64,000 nt of DNA from Pseudomonas fluorescens (GCF_005938625.1 NZ_VCNJ01000029.1:248001-312000), one strand, 5' to 3'. Shown: positions 43,502 to 53,192, numbered from the stretch's first letter. Made by a program: numbers and translations. Notes: generated by a model not told the origin, from the letters alone.

Positions 43502-44455
43502 TCAAGACGTACGCCCAGGAATAAACCCCGGCACCCCGGTTTCCACCACCGAATTGAAACGGATCCGCGTGCTGATGTCTTCCTTGATCTCACGCATCGC
43601 CCGTTGCGGCAATGTCGCGATATCAAAATTCTCCTGAATATGCGCTGGCGTCGCCGAGGTCGTCAGAAACGCCGTGCCACGCTGCACCGCCCACGCCAGC
43701 GCCACTTGCGCCGGGGTCTTCTGCACATGTCGGGCAATGCCGGTCAGCACGGCGTCTTCCAGAACGTTCGGTTCCATGCCGTGGCCCAACGGCGCGAACG
43801 CCAGCAGGATGATGCCGTGCGCCTGGCAGAACTCGAGCATTTCCCATTCCTGCAGGTACGGGTGCGACTCGATCTGCACCACGGCCGGTTTGATCCGTGC
43901 TTGCGCGACAATCTCTTTCAACGCTTCCAGAGTGATGTCCGACAAACCAATGGATTTGCAGCGGCCCTCATCCACCAGACTTTCCAGCGCACGCCAGGTG
44001 TCGAGCAAAGTGATATCGCCATCGTAGATCACGTGGCCGAATACATCGCGCGGATCCTGATCATCCCCCGCCTGAAAAGCGAACGGCGTGTGGATCAGGT
44101 AGCAATCGATGTAGTCGGTTTGCAAGCGCTGGCAACTCGCCTCAAAGGCAGGTTTGACCCGCTCGGGCCGGTGGTTGGTGTTCCACAGTTTGGTGGTGAT
44201 GAACACGTCTTCACGGCGAATCTGGCCGGCAGCGAAAACCTGCTGAAACGCCACGCCGATCTGCGTTTCATTGCGATAGCGCTCGGCGCAGTCGAAGTGG
44301 CGGAAGCCGACTTCCAACGCGCATTTGACTGCTTCAGTGGTGGTGCTCAAATCGCGGAACAACGTGCCGAAGCCAACGGCCGGCATCGAGCCTGCATCGT
44401 TGTTCAGCGGCCAGCGGGTGTCGCGAAGCGCATCGTGAAAGGCTTCGTAAGTCAT
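43502..44455 (-). CDS. aldo/keto reductase
   Basis: 317 residues from ATG 44455, after GGAGA. TIM-barrel NADPH reductase: GFRHFDCAERYRNETQIG holds the catalytic D and Y, VFITTKLWNTNHRPERVKPAFEASCQRL the catalytic K region, and YIDCYLIHTPF the conserved H. Reduces aldehydes and ketones. Last gene of the efflux operon, 22 bases after the outer-membrane factor gene, suggesting the exported or detoxified compounds include carbonyls. Confidence 0.9.
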   Translation of the reverse strand: MTYEAFHDALRDTRWPLNNDAGSMPAVGFGTLFRDLSTTTEAVKCALEVGFRHFDCAERYRNETQIGVAFQQVFAAGQIRREDVFITTKLWNTNHRPERVKPAFEASCQRLQTDYIDCYLIHTPFAFQAGDDQDPRDVFGHVIYDGDITLLDTWRALESLVDEGRCKSIGLSDITLEALKEIVAQARIKPAVVQIESHPYLQEWEMLEFCQAHGIILLAFAPLGHGMEPNVLEDAVLTGIARHVQKTPAQVALAWAVQRGTAFLTTSATPAHIQENFDIATLPQRAMREIKEDISTRIRFNSVVETGVPGFIPGRTS

Positions 44456-44477
44456 GGTTTTTCTCCAGTGTCGGTGG

Positions 44478-45944
44478 TTACAGCGGTGTTTGCCCGGTGC
44501 CTGCGCGGGCGGCGATTTTCTGCTCGAAAACGCCGACGGCATTGCCGCCCAACGCTACGAACAACTGCACGGTGTCGAGATAGCGCGTGGTCTTCACCTG
44601 AATCTGCCCGAGCAACGCTTGCTCGTAGGCACGCTCGGCTTCGAGCACTTGCAGCACGCTGTTTTCGCCTTGGGCGTAAGCCTGTTGGTTGAGGCGAAAG
44701 CTGCTGTCAGCGGCGCGCAATGCATCGTCCTGCGCGAGGTTTTGTTCGGCGCCGTGATGGATCGCCTGCAAGCTGTCCGCGACCTGTCCGAACGACTGAA
44801 TCACCGTCTGCTGATAACGCGCGAGCGAGGCGTTGTAGCCATCGACGGCGGCCTGGCGCTCGGCTTTCAGCGTGCCGCCATTGAAGATTGGCGCGGTCAG
44901 CCCGGCAGCAAAACCCCACAGCGCTGCGCCGCCATTGCCTGAAGCGGCTTGCGCCAACGAGGCCGACAGTTCGATATGCGGATAGAGATTGGCCGTTGCC
45001 ACCCCAACGGCGGCACTGGCCATGTGCAGTTCGGATTCGGCCTGCAGAATGTCCGGGCGGGTGCGCGCGGTTTCCGAGGGCAGGCTGACCGGCAGCGTCG
45101 TCGGCAAGGCAAAGTCGTCGAGGGTAAAGTCCGGCGCGATCCAGTCAGCCGGGCCTTTGCCGGCGAGGATCGACAAGGCATGCCGCGCCGCATCACGCTG
45201 CTGGGCGAGGGGCGGCAACAGGGTGCGATCCTGCGCGAGACGAGTTTGCGCCAGTGCCACATCGATGCGCGTGGTGCTGCCGCTCTGTTGGGCGCGGCGC
45301 ACCAGCTCAAGGTTTTTCGTGTCATTGGCCAGTAGCGTTTGCACTGCCGCGATCTGCGCGTTGGCCGAGGCGATCAGCAACGCCTGTCGGGCCACTTCGC
45401 CGGTCAATGTGAGGTAGGCCGCTTCGTAGCGGTGTTTGTGCAAATCCGCCAACGCCTGCTGGCCTTCGACTTCACGCTTGATACCACCGAAGGCATCCAG
45501 ATCGAATGCCACACGCGGGCCGATGGCGTAGACATTGGCAACGCTTGGCTGCGGCCCGTTGTGAGTGCGTTGCCGACCGCCCGCTGCCGCAAAATCCACT
45601 TGCGGGAACAACGCGCCTTCCGCTGCTGCAACGGAGGCGGCGGCCTGGCGCAGGGTCGCATCGGCGGCGACCAGTTCGAGGTTGCCGTCGATGGCGCGGC
45701 GCATCACCTGGTCGAGCTTCGGCGAGCGCAGCGCGGTCCACCAATCGCCTTGAATGCGTTGGCCCATGTCGAAACGTTGAGCACCGGTCGACTGCTCGGC
45801 TTGCTCATCGTAGTGCGCTGAGGACCCGGTGGCCGGGCGCTGGAAATCGGGGCCGACGGTGCAGGCCGACAGCATCACCATCAAGGCCAGCGCACTGAAG
45901 GTGCCGGGGATTGCAGAACGAGTGAAGCGCGTAGACGTTTTCAT
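44478..45944 (-). CDS. efflux outer-membrane lipoprotein, OprM/NodT family
   Basis: 488 residues. Lipoprotein signal with lipobox LSAC (C28), then CTVGPDFQRPA, the classic NodT start. Two TolC-type halves of coiled-coil helices (QAALDTL-like repeats: LRQAAASVAAAEGALFPQVD, then IELSASLAQAASGN). Forms the outer-membrane tunnel for the EmrA/EmrB partners encoded just upstream. GGAG before the ATG. Confidence 0.9.
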   Translation of the reverse strand: MKTSTRFTRSAIPGTFSALALMVMLSACTVGPDFQRPATGSSAHYDEQAEQSTGAQRFDMGQRIQGDWWTALRSPKLDQVMRRAIDGNLELVAADATLRQAAASVAAAEGALFPQVDFAAAGGRQRTHNGPQPSVANVYAIGPRVAFDLDAFGGIKREVEGQQALADLHKHRYEAAYLTLTGEVARQALLIASANAQIAAVQTLLANDTKNLELVRRAQQSGSTTRIDVALAQTRLAQDRTLLPPLAQQRDAARHALSILAGKGPADWIAPDFTLDDFALPTTLPVSLPSETARTRPDILQAESELHMASAAVGVATANLYPHIELSASLAQAASGNGGAALWGFAAGLTAPIFNGGTLKAERQAAVDGYNASLARYQQTVIQSFGQVADSLQAIHHGAEQNLAQDDALRAADSSFRLNQQAYAQGENSVLQVLEAERAYEQALLGQIQVKTTRYLDTVQLFVALGGNAVGVFEQKIAARAGTGQTPL

Positions 45945-45963
45945 TTTGCAGACTCCACAAAGA

Positions 45964-47442
45964 TCAGTCGGCCGCAGCCGGTTTGCGCAGCAACAGCACC
46001 AGCGGGCTCACCACGAGCATCGCCAGCATCAAAATCTTGAACTGGCCCATCACCGCGACGAACGCGGCCTGATGGGTCACCAAGTGGTTCAGACCTTCCA
46101 GCGCCGATAGCGAGGTCGGCAGCGCCGTTCGATAGGGCGTCAACTGGCTGACCAGCGCGACGTGCATGGCTTGGGTGTTGTTGAAGAAAAAGATCTGCAC
46201 CACCGCCACCCCGAGGGTGCTGCCGTAGACGCGCATCAGGTTGAACAGGCCGGTGGCTTCCGCGCGCAATGCCGGATTGAGCGTGCTGAACGCGACCTTG
46301 CTCAGCGCCGGCATCAACACGCCGAGGCCGACTCCCTGAATGAATCCGCTCCACGCCACGGGCGTCCAGTCCATCAACGGTGAGTAACCGAGCATCAACC
46401 CGTTGGCGTAGATCACCAGCGCGATACCGGCGGCGATAAACACCCGTGTGTCGATCCAGCTCGGCGCACGACCCATCAGCAGGAACGCGCCGACCAGGCC
46501 GATGCCGCGCGGGATTGTCAGGAACCCTGTGGTGTCTGGCGGGTAGCCCATGATTTCGTCGAGCATCGGCGAGGTCAGCGCCATGGTCGACAGCAGGACG
46601 AAGCCGAGGGCGAAAAACATTACGGTCGACAGCACGAAGTTGCGATCGCCGAGCAACGCCTTGCTGACAAAGTGAACCTCGGCGGTCCACCGATGCACGA
46701 TAAACAAGTACAAGCCGAGCGCGCCAGCCAGCGCTTGCATCCAGATTTCCAGGGAGTCGAACCAGTCCAGGCGCTCGCCGCGGTCGAGGAGCATCTGCAG
46801 GCCGATCATGCCGAGGGTGAAGGTGCCGAAACCGAAAAAATCGTACGGCGGACGCTGCTCGGCTTTTTTCTCGGCGAGCAGCAACGTCGCCACCAGGAAG
46901 ATGCACGCCGTCAGCGGCAGGCTGAGGTAGAACATCGGCCGCCAGTCAAAGTACTCGCAGATCAGGCCGCCGATGCTCGGCCCGCTGACGATGCCGAACA
47001 GCACCAGCGCTGTCCATTTTGCGCCGAACGCAGGACGCTTTTGCGCCGGCAGGGTCTCCATGGCAATCGCCATCGACAGCGGCGCCAATACGCCACTGGC
47101 CAGGCCTTGCAGAATGCGCGCGGCGATGAATTCCAGCGGCGTGCTCGCCAACGTGCCGAGCCACAGACCGAGGGCAAACAGCACCAGGGCAATCTGATAG
47201 ACCCGCTTCAAGCCGAAGGCGGCGGCGAGCCACTGAGCGATCGGCAAGGTGATCGCGCTGGCGGCCAGGTAAGCCGTGAAAATCCACCCGGCTTGATCGT
47301 CGGTCATCGACAGACTGCCTTGTATCAAGCGCAGGGCGGCATTGGGCAATGGCAGATTCATCGATTGCAGATAGGTCGCCAGCAGCGCCACAAAGCGCAA
47401 TGCGCGCAGATCGGCCAAGTTGTTGCGGGTAATGGCGTTCAT
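45964..47442 (-). CDS. MFS efflux pump, DHA2 family (EmrB-like)
   Basis: 492 residues, about 14 transmembrane helices, the DHA2 topology. DRGERLDWFDSLEIWMQAL is the long central loop typical of EmrB-type pumps, and GRLAS-like motif C GIVSGPSIGGLICEYFDWRPMF is present. Exports drugs in a tripartite complex with EmrA and the OMF. The ATG at 47442 is preferred to the GTG three bases before. The stop is 19 bases before the OMF gene. Confidence 0.9.
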   Translation of the reverse strand: MNAITRNNLADLRALRFVALLATYLQSMNLPLPNAALRLIQGSLSMTDDQAGWIFTAYLAASAITLPIAQWLAAAFGLKRVYQIALVLFALGLWLGTLASTPLEFIAARILQGLASGVLAPLSMAIAMETLPAQKRPAFGAKWTALVLFGIVSGPSIGGLICEYFDWRPMFYLSLPLTACIFLVATLLLAEKKAEQRPPYDFFGFGTFTLGMIGLQMLLDRGERLDWFDSLEIWMQALAGALGLYLFIVHRWTAEVHFVSKALLGDRNFVLSTVMFFALGFVLLSTMALTSPMLDEIMGYPPDTTGFLTIPRGIGLVGAFLLMGRAPSWIDTRVFIAAGIALVIYANGLMLGYSPLMDWTPVAWSGFIQGVGLGVLMPALSKVAFSTLNPALRAEATGLFNLMRVYGSTLGVAVVQIFFFNNTQAMHVALVSQLTPYRTALPTSLSALEGLNHLVTHQAAFVAVMGQFKILMLAMLVVSPLVLLLRKPAAAD

Positions 47443-47448
47443 CACGAA

Positions 47449-48579
47449 TTACCCCGCACTGAGCAACGACTTGAGTGGATACCACCACGGCGTGCGGTGG
47501 CCGGTGTCGACTTCGACCGTGGCGCTTGTGCCGGAGAACAACGGCATGGCCGGGTCAGCGTCGTCGAGTTCGAGGCGCACCGGTACTCGCTGCACCACCT
47601 TCACCCAGTTGCCGGTCGCGTTCTCCGGCGGCAGCAGGGCGAAGTCCGCGCCGGCGCCGGGGCTCATGCTGATCACGTGGGCCTTGAAGGGCCGGTCTGG
47701 ATAAGTGTCGAGGGTGATCGTCGCCGTCTGACCGGGGCGCATGTGGCTGAGCTGGGTTTCGCGGAAGTTGGCTTCGATCCAGCTCTCGTGATCGGAAATC
47801 AATGCGAACGCCGCGCTGCCGTTGCTGACGTAATTGCCCACTTGTAAGTCGTCGACCTTGGCCACGATGCCGTCGGCCGGTGCGGTCACTGTGGCGTAGG
47901 ACAGATAAAGCTGCGCTTCGTCGAGCTGAGCCTTGGCTTCACGCACGGTTGGATGTCGGTCGATGGCGATGTCGGGATCACCACTGAGGGCGACTACGGT
48001 GCTGGCGATCTGTTGCTCGATCGATGCGATGCGTTGGCGCGAGACTTTCTGATCGGTGTCGGCGCGCTCATAGGCCGCCCGCGAGACGAACTCGCTGGCG
48101 ATCAGCGCTTTTTTGCGGGCGAATTCTTTCTGATCGTAGTCCGCCGACGCCCGCGCCGATTGCAGTTCGGCCTGCTGCTGGCGATAGCTGGCCTTGAGGC
48201 CGTCGATGCGCAGGCGAGCATTGCCTAACTGGGCTTCGGCGCGGTCGACCGCGATTTGCAATGGTTGCGGGTCGAGGCGAAACAGCACCTGGCCCTTGCG
48301 CACGGGTTGGTTATCGTCCACGGCGATCTCGACCACTTGCCCGGACACCCGCGCATTGATCGATGCCTTGGCCACGCGAGCATAGGCGTTGTCGGTGGAG
48401 ACGTAAGGCTCGTTCGCCCGGTATTGGCTGTAGCCGATGACCGCGAACAGCGCGGGCAGGCCGGCCATCAACAGTGGTCGCAGCCTTTGCTTGAGCGGTT
48501 GTTTCGACGGGACGTCCGCCAGATCCCCGATTCGCTGGGCGCTGGCATGTGCTGCGGTGAGATCAATTGGCTGGGTCAT
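47449..48579 (-). CDS. HlyD/EmrA family membrane fusion protein
   Basis: 376 residues from ATG 48579. One N-terminal transmembrane helix (PLLMAGLPALFAVIGYSQY), then YVSTDNAYARVAKASINARVSGQVVEI, the EmrA biotinyl-lipoyl half-motif, a long coiled-coil hairpin, the second half LYLSYATVTAPADGIVAKVDDLQVGN, and a beta-barrel end. It bridges EmrB and the OMF across the periplasm. The EmrB gene starts within a few bases of its stop. Confidence 0.9.
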   Translation of the reverse strand: MTQPIDLTAAHASAQRIGDLADVPSKQPLKQRLRPLLMAGLPALFAVIGYSQYRANEPYVSTDNAYARVAKASINARVSGQVVEIAVDDNQPVRKGQVLFRLDPQPLQIAVDRAEAQLGNARLRIDGLKASYRQQQAELQSARASADYDQKEFARKKALIASEFVSRAAYERADTDQKVSRQRIASIEQQIASTVVALSGDPDIAIDRHPTVREAKAQLDEAQLYLSYATVTAPADGIVAKVDDLQVGNYVSNGSAAFALISDHESWIEANFRETQLSHMRPGQTATITLDTYPDRPFKAHVISMSPGAGADFALLPPENATGNWVKVVQRVPVRLELDDADPAMPLFSGTSATVEVDTGHRTPWWYPLKSLLSAG

Positions 48580-48761
48580 GATCTGCTCTATCCAAAATGC
48601 TGAAGCGCAAACGGGACATCGGGCCGACCGGGGCAATCGCCTGTGGCCGCGACGTGATTAATGGCTGCGAAAAATCAAATCCGTGCGCGGTGGGGGAGGA
48701 TCGCTCCTTACCGCTGTTCGTGGTTGCTACAGCCCATTCGAGCTGCGCCACAACAAAGCTG

Positions 48762-48790
48762 TTGACCAAGGAATTTCTGGTTCCTTAATT
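48762..48790 (+). promoter_or_regulatory. predicted promoter and operator of the efflux regulator
   Basis: TTGACC (-35, 48762-48767), a 17-base spacer, and TTAATT (-10, 48785-48790). The spacer and -10 carry AAGGAA (48768-48773)/TTCCTT (48781-48786), an inverted repeat with a seven-base centre. The position fits a TetR operator controlling the regulator gene and, divergently, the efflux operon. Confidence 0.5.
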
Positions 48791-48848
48791 TTGTGCGATG
48801 GTGTAAGAATATGAGCGACTTCTCATCCTTGCAAGGAATTTGTACGAC

Positions 48849-49472
48849 ATGGCACAAAATAAACCGACAGAAGGGAAAGGCCGCGGCCGGCCTCGCGCCT
48901 ATGACCCGCAAACAGCGTTGCAACAGGCCCTTGGCGTGTTTTGGAACACCGGTTATTCCGGCGCATCGCTCGACAGCATCGCCACCGCCGCAGGGATGAA
49001 CCGGCCGAGCCTGTACGCCGCGTTCGGCGATAAACACGCGCTCTATATCAAGGCTCTGGATCAATACTGGGACACCGCGCACGCCGCCATGCAGGCCGCG
49101 CTGACCGACAACAGCCTGACCCTGGCCCAGGCGCTGAGCGGTTTTTATGAGGGGCAATTGGCGATCTACTTCTCGGGCGACGGCCAACCTCGTGGCTGCT
49201 TTGCCATCGGCACGGCGACCACCGAAGCGGTTGAAGACCCGGAAATCCGCAATGTGCTGTCGGCACGCCTCAGCCAGTTGGATGCTGATCTGCAAGCGCG
49301 TCTGCAAACGGCAATCGAGGCTGGCGAACTGAAAGCCGAGAGTGATTTGGCCGCGCTGGCGGTGATCGCTTCTTCGCTGCTGCACAGCATTTCGATCCGC
49401 GCGCGGGCGGGCAAATCCCGTGAAGAGCTGACCGCGATTGTGCGCAACGCCGTCAGCGTGATTTGCGGCTGA
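48849..49472 (+). CDS. TetR/AcrR family repressor of the efflux operon
   Basis: 207 residues from ATG 48849, after AAGGAA. N-terminal HTH: GYSGASLDSIATAAGMNRPSLYAAFGDKHALY. The C-terminal domain is the ligand-binding pattern of TetR_C-type regulators. Divergent from emrA with about 270 bases between, so it probably represses that operon and itself, released by an exported compound. Confidence 0.9.
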   Translation: MAQNKPTEGKGRGRPRAYDPQTALQQALGVFWNTGYSGASLDSIATAAGMNRPSLYAAFGDKHALYIKALDQYWDTAHAAMQAALTDNSLTLAQALSGFYEGQLAIYFSGDGQPRGCFAIGTATTEAVEDPEIRNVLSARLSQLDADLQARLQTAIEAGELKAESDLAALAVIASSLLHSISIRARAGKSREELTAIVRNAVSVICG

Positions 49473-49480
49473 ACGTGCTC

Positions 49481-49996
49481 ATGGACCCCCTCGAAGACAT
49501 TCTTGCGGAGGATCTGTCAGTGGTCTTTTGCGGGATCAATCCCGGTCTGCTGGCGGCGGAGCAGGGACATCATTTCGCCGGGCGCAGCAATCGGTTCTGG
49601 CGCACGTTGCATCTGGCCGGGTTTACACCCGACGAAGTCCGCCCGGAAAACGACCGCTCGATTCTGCAATATCAGTGCGGTTTGACGGCGGTGGTCGCCC
49701 GGCCAACCGCGCGGGCGGATCAAGTGTCGGCGCAGGAGTTTGTCGCCGCTGCGGCTGATTTCGAACAGAAGATTGCCCGCTACAAACCGGGGCATGTGGC
49801 TTTTCTCGGCAAAGCGGCTTATTCGGGGCTGTCCGGGAAAAAGCTAATTGGCTGGGGGCGTCAGGCCGAGACCTTCGGCCATGCGGCCGTCTGGGTGTTG
49901 CCCAATCCCAGCGGACGCAATCTGGCGTTTAACCTCGAACAATTGGTCGCGGCGTATCGCCAGCTGGCCTGGGCAGCCGGTTTTCAAGCGGGCTGA
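49481..49996 (+). CDS. mug: mismatch-specific (G/U) DNA glycosylase Mug
   Basis: 171 residues, usual Mug length. GINPGLLAAEQGHHFAGRSNRFWRTLHLAGF contains the Mug/TDG catalytic GINPG region; NPSGRN near the C-terminus is the second conserved motif. Excises uracil and ethenocytosine from mismatches. Starts nine bases after the TetR stop. The 3' end overlaps the convergent hydrolase by 13 bases. Confidence 0.9.
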   Translation: MDPLEDILAEDLSVVFCGINPGLLAAEQGHHFAGRSNRFWRTLHLAGFTPDEVRPENDRSILQYQCGLTAVVARPTARADQVSAQEFVAAAADFEQKIARYKPGHVAFLGKAAYSGLSGKKLIGWGRQAETFGHAAVWVLPNPSGRNLAFNLEQLVAAYRQLAWAAGFQAG

Positions 49997-50961
49997 AGAT
50001 TTGCCTTAACGTGCGCCGAAATCCATTTCCGACTGTAGGCCAGAACGCCCTGAGCGATGGCCGTGGGGAAGTGGATAAAACCGTGAGGTGAGGAGGGCAA
50101 TACGTACATGTCGACCGGCGCTGATTGCGCCCAACGCCTGGCGATGTCGAGGGTGTCGTCGCGCAGCGGGTCGAGTTCGCCAGCAAACAGCAGCGCGGGC
50201 GGAAAACCGGCGAAGTCGCCGTACAGCGGAGACAACGGTGGCTGGCGGCGCTGCTCGTCGGTCATTTCGGGCGTGAGCAGGCGCAGCGCCTCGACCATGC
50301 CCGGGCCGTCGAGCACCAACGTGTCGGCAGGCGCGTTGCGTACGCTCGGCGTTCCGGTGAGGTCGTAGACACCGTAATACAGCAGTGCGCCGCTGATGCG
50401 TTGCAGTAAATCAGGCCATTGTTTCAGCGCCAGCAAGGTCGCCGCCGCCAGATGACCGCCCGCCGATTCACCGACCACCACCACGGGCAGACCGGCAAAT
50501 TCGGCTTCTTGCAATATTCCGCTAGTAGCGTTGAGGCAGTCTTGCAGCAGACCTTCAAGCGGCGTCGAAACCGCTAATCGATAATCGACCGAGATCACCG
50601 TCACCTGGCAGCTATCGACGATGGCCGCGTTGAAGTTGTCGTCCATCTGCGCATTGCCGATCACCCAGCCGCCGCCGTGAAAATCCAGCACCACGCCTTT
50701 CGCCGGGCCATTGGGGCGGATGATCCGCACGGGCACGTTATCAATCAGCTTGCGCTCGGCCGTCAGGCCAAACTTGCGCAGCGCGCCTGAGCCGCCGATC
50801 TGGCTGACGCGTAACAGCGCCTGAATCAAACGCGGCGTCAGGCGATTGCGGATCTTGAAGCGCGGCAGCCAGGCCAACTTCCTGTTGAAGGCCCGCACCT
50901 CATTCAACTCGCGCTCGCCCTGCGGCCACGGTGTTTCAGTACCCCAATTGGCATTGTTCAT
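49984..50961 (-). CDS. alpha/beta hydrolase, HSL/esterase family
   Basis: 325 residues; ATG 50961 overlaps the TspO stop (TGATG). HGGGW motif in VLDFHGGGWVIGN forms the oxyanion hole, GESAGG holds the nucleophilic Ser, and the catalytic Asp/His lie in GELDPLRDD and PHGFIHFP. Hormone-sensitive-lipase type carboxylesterase on short acyl esters. Long upstream frames to 51330 lie inside TspO and are not coding. Confidence 0.88.
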   Translation of the reverse strand: MNNANWGTETPWPQGERELNEVRAFNRKLAWLPRFKIRNRLTPRLIQALLRVSQIGGSGALRKFGLTAERKLIDNVPVRIIRPNGPAKGVVLDFHGGGWVIGNAQMDDNFNAAIVDSCQVTVISVDYRLAVSTPLEGLLQDCLNATSGILQEAEFAGLPVVVVGESAGGHLAAATLLALKQWPDLLQRISGALLYYGVYDLTGTPSVRNAPADTLVLDGPGMVEALRLLTPEMTDEQRRQPPLSPLYGDFAGFPPALLFAGELDPLRDDTLDIARRWAQSAPVDMYVLPSSPHGFIHFPTAIAQGVLAYSRKWISAHVKANLQPA

Positions 50962-51401
50962 CAGCGGTTCTTGATCAGGATGGAAAAATTCAACGCCGCC
51001 GCCACGCACAGCCACGCCAGATAAGGAAACAGGATCAACCCCGTGATCAGGTCCAGTTGTATCGCCAGCACCACCATCGCCGCGACCACCAGCCACAACA
51101 CGGTGAGAATCACCATCGCCGCCAACACCTGATGCGCGCCGAAGAACACCGGCGTCCACAGCGTGTTCAGCGCAATCTGCGCCGCCCATAGCGCCAGCAC
51201 CGTTTGACTGCCGGGGATCAGGCTCAAGCGGTAACCGGCCCACGCCAGCAGCAGGTAGATAATCGTCCAGGCCACGGGGAACGCCCAATTGGGCGGGGTA
51301 AAACCGGGTTTGTTCAGCGTTTCGTACCACGGCCCCGGTTTGAACATCACGCCAGTGGTTGCCGCTGCTGCGCAGGCCAGAAGAAAAATGAAGAAGGTCA
51401 T
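50961..51401 (-). CDS. tspO: TspO/MBR family protein (tryptophan-rich sensory protein)
   Basis: 146 residues, five transmembrane helices. WYETLNKPGFTPPNWAFPVAWTIIYLLLAWAGY and ALWAAQIALNTLWTPVFFGAHQ carry the Trp-rich pattern of TspO, which binds porphyrins and may move or degrade them in the membrane. Translationally coupled to the HSL-type hydrolase by TGATG. Confidence 0.92.
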   Translation of the reverse strand: MTFFIFLLACAAAATTGVMFKPGPWYETLNKPGFTPPNWAFPVAWTIIYLLLAWAGYRLSLIPGSQTVLALWAAQIALNTLWTPVFFGAHQVLAAMVILTVLWLVVAAMVVLAIQLDLITGLILFPYLAWLCVAAALNFSILIKNR

Positions 51402-51642
51402 CGCCAGTCCTTGGCTGAAATCAGCCGGTAAGGGGTTTAAGAAGAGGACGCCTGCTGACGCGAAAAGTTTGCATGGTATGAGGATGATTTAGAGTCTTTG
51501 CGCGTTGACGACACATTAGCCGAACCGGATTTCGAGTCGTCAGTGGTGCGTGCGACTGGCTTGAGCGTAGCGGTCGATGCGGGAGGGCACGGGAGGGATT
51601 GACGGTTGCAACCGACATCCAGGATTTGAATACACGAGGCTC

Positions 51643-51667
51643 AAAAGGCTTGGCGATCAACCAAGCC
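51643..51667 (-). terminator. Rho-independent terminator of the GNAT-like gene
   Basis: On the minus strand GGCTTGG, a seven-base loop, CCAAGCC, then TTTT. It lies 16 bases past the stop of the gene ending at 51683. Confidence 0.75.
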
Positions 51668-51682
51668 CGCTAAGCGAGTGAA

Positions 51683-52426
51683 TCAGCGTTTGTCGATCGG
51701 CGAGTTCATGATGAACAGCACGATACGCTTCAGCAGTGCCGCCCAGCTGCTGCCTTTAGCCCAGGCTACATGGCTCTGAATATCCCAGACATTTTGCTGT
51801 GCGACATACCGTTCAGTGCTCAGTTTGCTATAGAAGTCGGAGCAGGGAACAAGTCGATCCAGGTAGGGCTTTTGTACCTTCAGGACACCGACGGTGGGCG
51901 CTGAGAAGTGACCGCTGAGCACGTCAAGACCTTGTGCGCTTTGACCATTTTTGTCACTGCCGCTCAGCACGAACCCAAACTTCATGTAGAACTGATTACG
52001 GCGCAGGCGCTCACTGTCGCCATTGACTGTGTGAGAAGAAAGCATGCCCGGTTGAATGACGTAGTTTTGTAGTCCTTTGCGATGCAGCCAGTCGATGACG
52101 CGGGCCATCAAGGCCGGGCCCAGACCGTGCCCTTCCGGGTACATCTGGATCTGACTGGTCGGACCGAACATTACGGTATGGGTGTGGTGGCAGACCGTGA
52201 CCGAAACGCAATTGCCGAATCGATCAAACTGATTATTGAATGTCCCCGGCTTGGTTGCGCGGGCGCGATAGTACTCAAAGTCAGGCTTTTCTTCGATCTG
52301 GCCAAGCCGGGACTGTTCCGTCACGGCGATCAACATCACCTTTTTGTTCGCGGCCTCGAAGAGATAAGCCTCACGCAGCGTTGCGTCAACTTCCATTTTG
52401 TCTTCAGCTTGTTTCAGCGTTGTCAT
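51683..52426 (-). CDS. GNAT-like protein of unknown function
   Basis: 247 residues. MYPEGHGLGPALMARVIDWLHRKG matches the acetyl-CoA loop (Q/R-x-x-G-x-G/A) of GNAT enzymes, and RRNQFYMKFGFVLSGSD the C-terminal strand and helix, but the rest is longer and more divergent than usual. AAGGAG precedes the ATG. Second gene of a divergent unknown locus; the 194-residue gene lies 61 bases upstream on the same strand. Confidence 0.65.
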   Translation of the reverse strand: MTTLKQAEDKMEVDATLREAYLFEAANKKVMLIAVTEQSRLGQIEEKPDFEYYRARATKPGTFNNQFDRFGNCVSVTVCHHTHTVMFGPTSQIQMYPEGHGLGPALMARVIDWLHRKGLQNYVIQPGMLSSHTVNGDSERLRRNQFYMKFGFVLSGSDKNGQSAQGLDVLSGHFSAPTVGVLKVQKPYLDRLVPCSDFYSKLSTERYVAQQNVWDIQSHVAWAKGSSWAALLKRIVLFIMNSPIDKR

Positions 52427-52487
52427 ATTGCTCCTTCGGGGGAAAACCCTTGCATCGTTGGTCTACTGTCGCCACGGATGAGTGATA

Positions 52488-53072
52488 TCAGGGCGTTGCT
52501 CGGGTCGCGTCAAAATTGACCCAGCGGGCGAATCGTTGCTGCATGAACTCTTCGCAACCGGTTTCCAGTTGCTCCTGCCGCGTGGGTACTTTCGGTTTGA
52601 GCATCCGGTTGAACAGGCCACCACCGAAAACACCGGCCACTGCCTGATACACCGAAGACGATTCGATGCCTGAGAGTGAGGCAAAGCTGTTTTTGGAGCG
52701 CGTGTTGCCGCAGCTGTCGCTATAAAAATGAGTGGAGTCGTCCGGTTGTAGCGAATCGTCCGGCGCCTCACCGGTGGGGTAAATCAGCGCTTTGGAACCG
52801 GCGATGGAGTAAACACAACCGAAGGCTTTCTCCTGATTCGAAAACACTTTTGCGTAAGCGGCGGCCGCCGAATTCTCATCTGGTCCACCGAGAAAAATGA
52901 CCCGCTGATCGCTGTCAAGCGTGGCCTTGTTGGCATCATAAAAGCCGACATCCCACAGACGGCTGGTATACCCGGCAAACGCCTGGATTCGTGCCTCGAT
53001 GATGTTGGCGGCACTGACGTATCCGTCCGCATACACCACCGTTATCTGATTTGAAGGCGCCCTGAAACCCAT
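52488..53072 (-). CDS. hypothetical protein of the divergent glycine-rich locus
   Basis: 194 residues from ATG 53072, after AGGGAG. N-terminal Rossmann-like pattern (ITVVYADGYVSAANIIEARI, then RLWDVGFYDA and QRVIFLGGPDENSAAAAYA), then an extended segment and a short hydrophobic stretch (VYQAVAGVFGGGLFNRML). No family recognised. Starts are 121 bases apart from the divergent glycine-rich pair, so a shared regulatory region is likely. Confidence 0.6.
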   Translation of the reverse strand: MGFRAPSNQITVVYADGYVSAANIIEARIQAFAGYTSRLWDVGFYDANKATLDSDQRVIFLGGPDENSAAAAYAKVFSNQEKAFGCVYSIAGSKALIYPTGEAPDDSLQPDDSTHFYSDSCGNTRSKNSFASLSGIESSSVYQAVAGVFGGGLFNRMLKPKVPTRQEQLETGCEEFMQQRFARWVNFDATRATP

Positions 53073-53192
53073 CTCGTTCTCCCTGTAAAAAATGCGCAAC
53101 TGCTCTGCCGTCAGGCGTTAAAGGCTAATTGCCATATCTGTCGATTCCATTAATATGTGGCACTTTGCCACAGTCGAGACGGAATTCGTTCA

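Noticed and set aside
51421..51660. 79-codon minus-strand frame after tspO
   Set aside because: It covers a terminator and AT/GC-neutral spacer, with no ribosome site or pattern.
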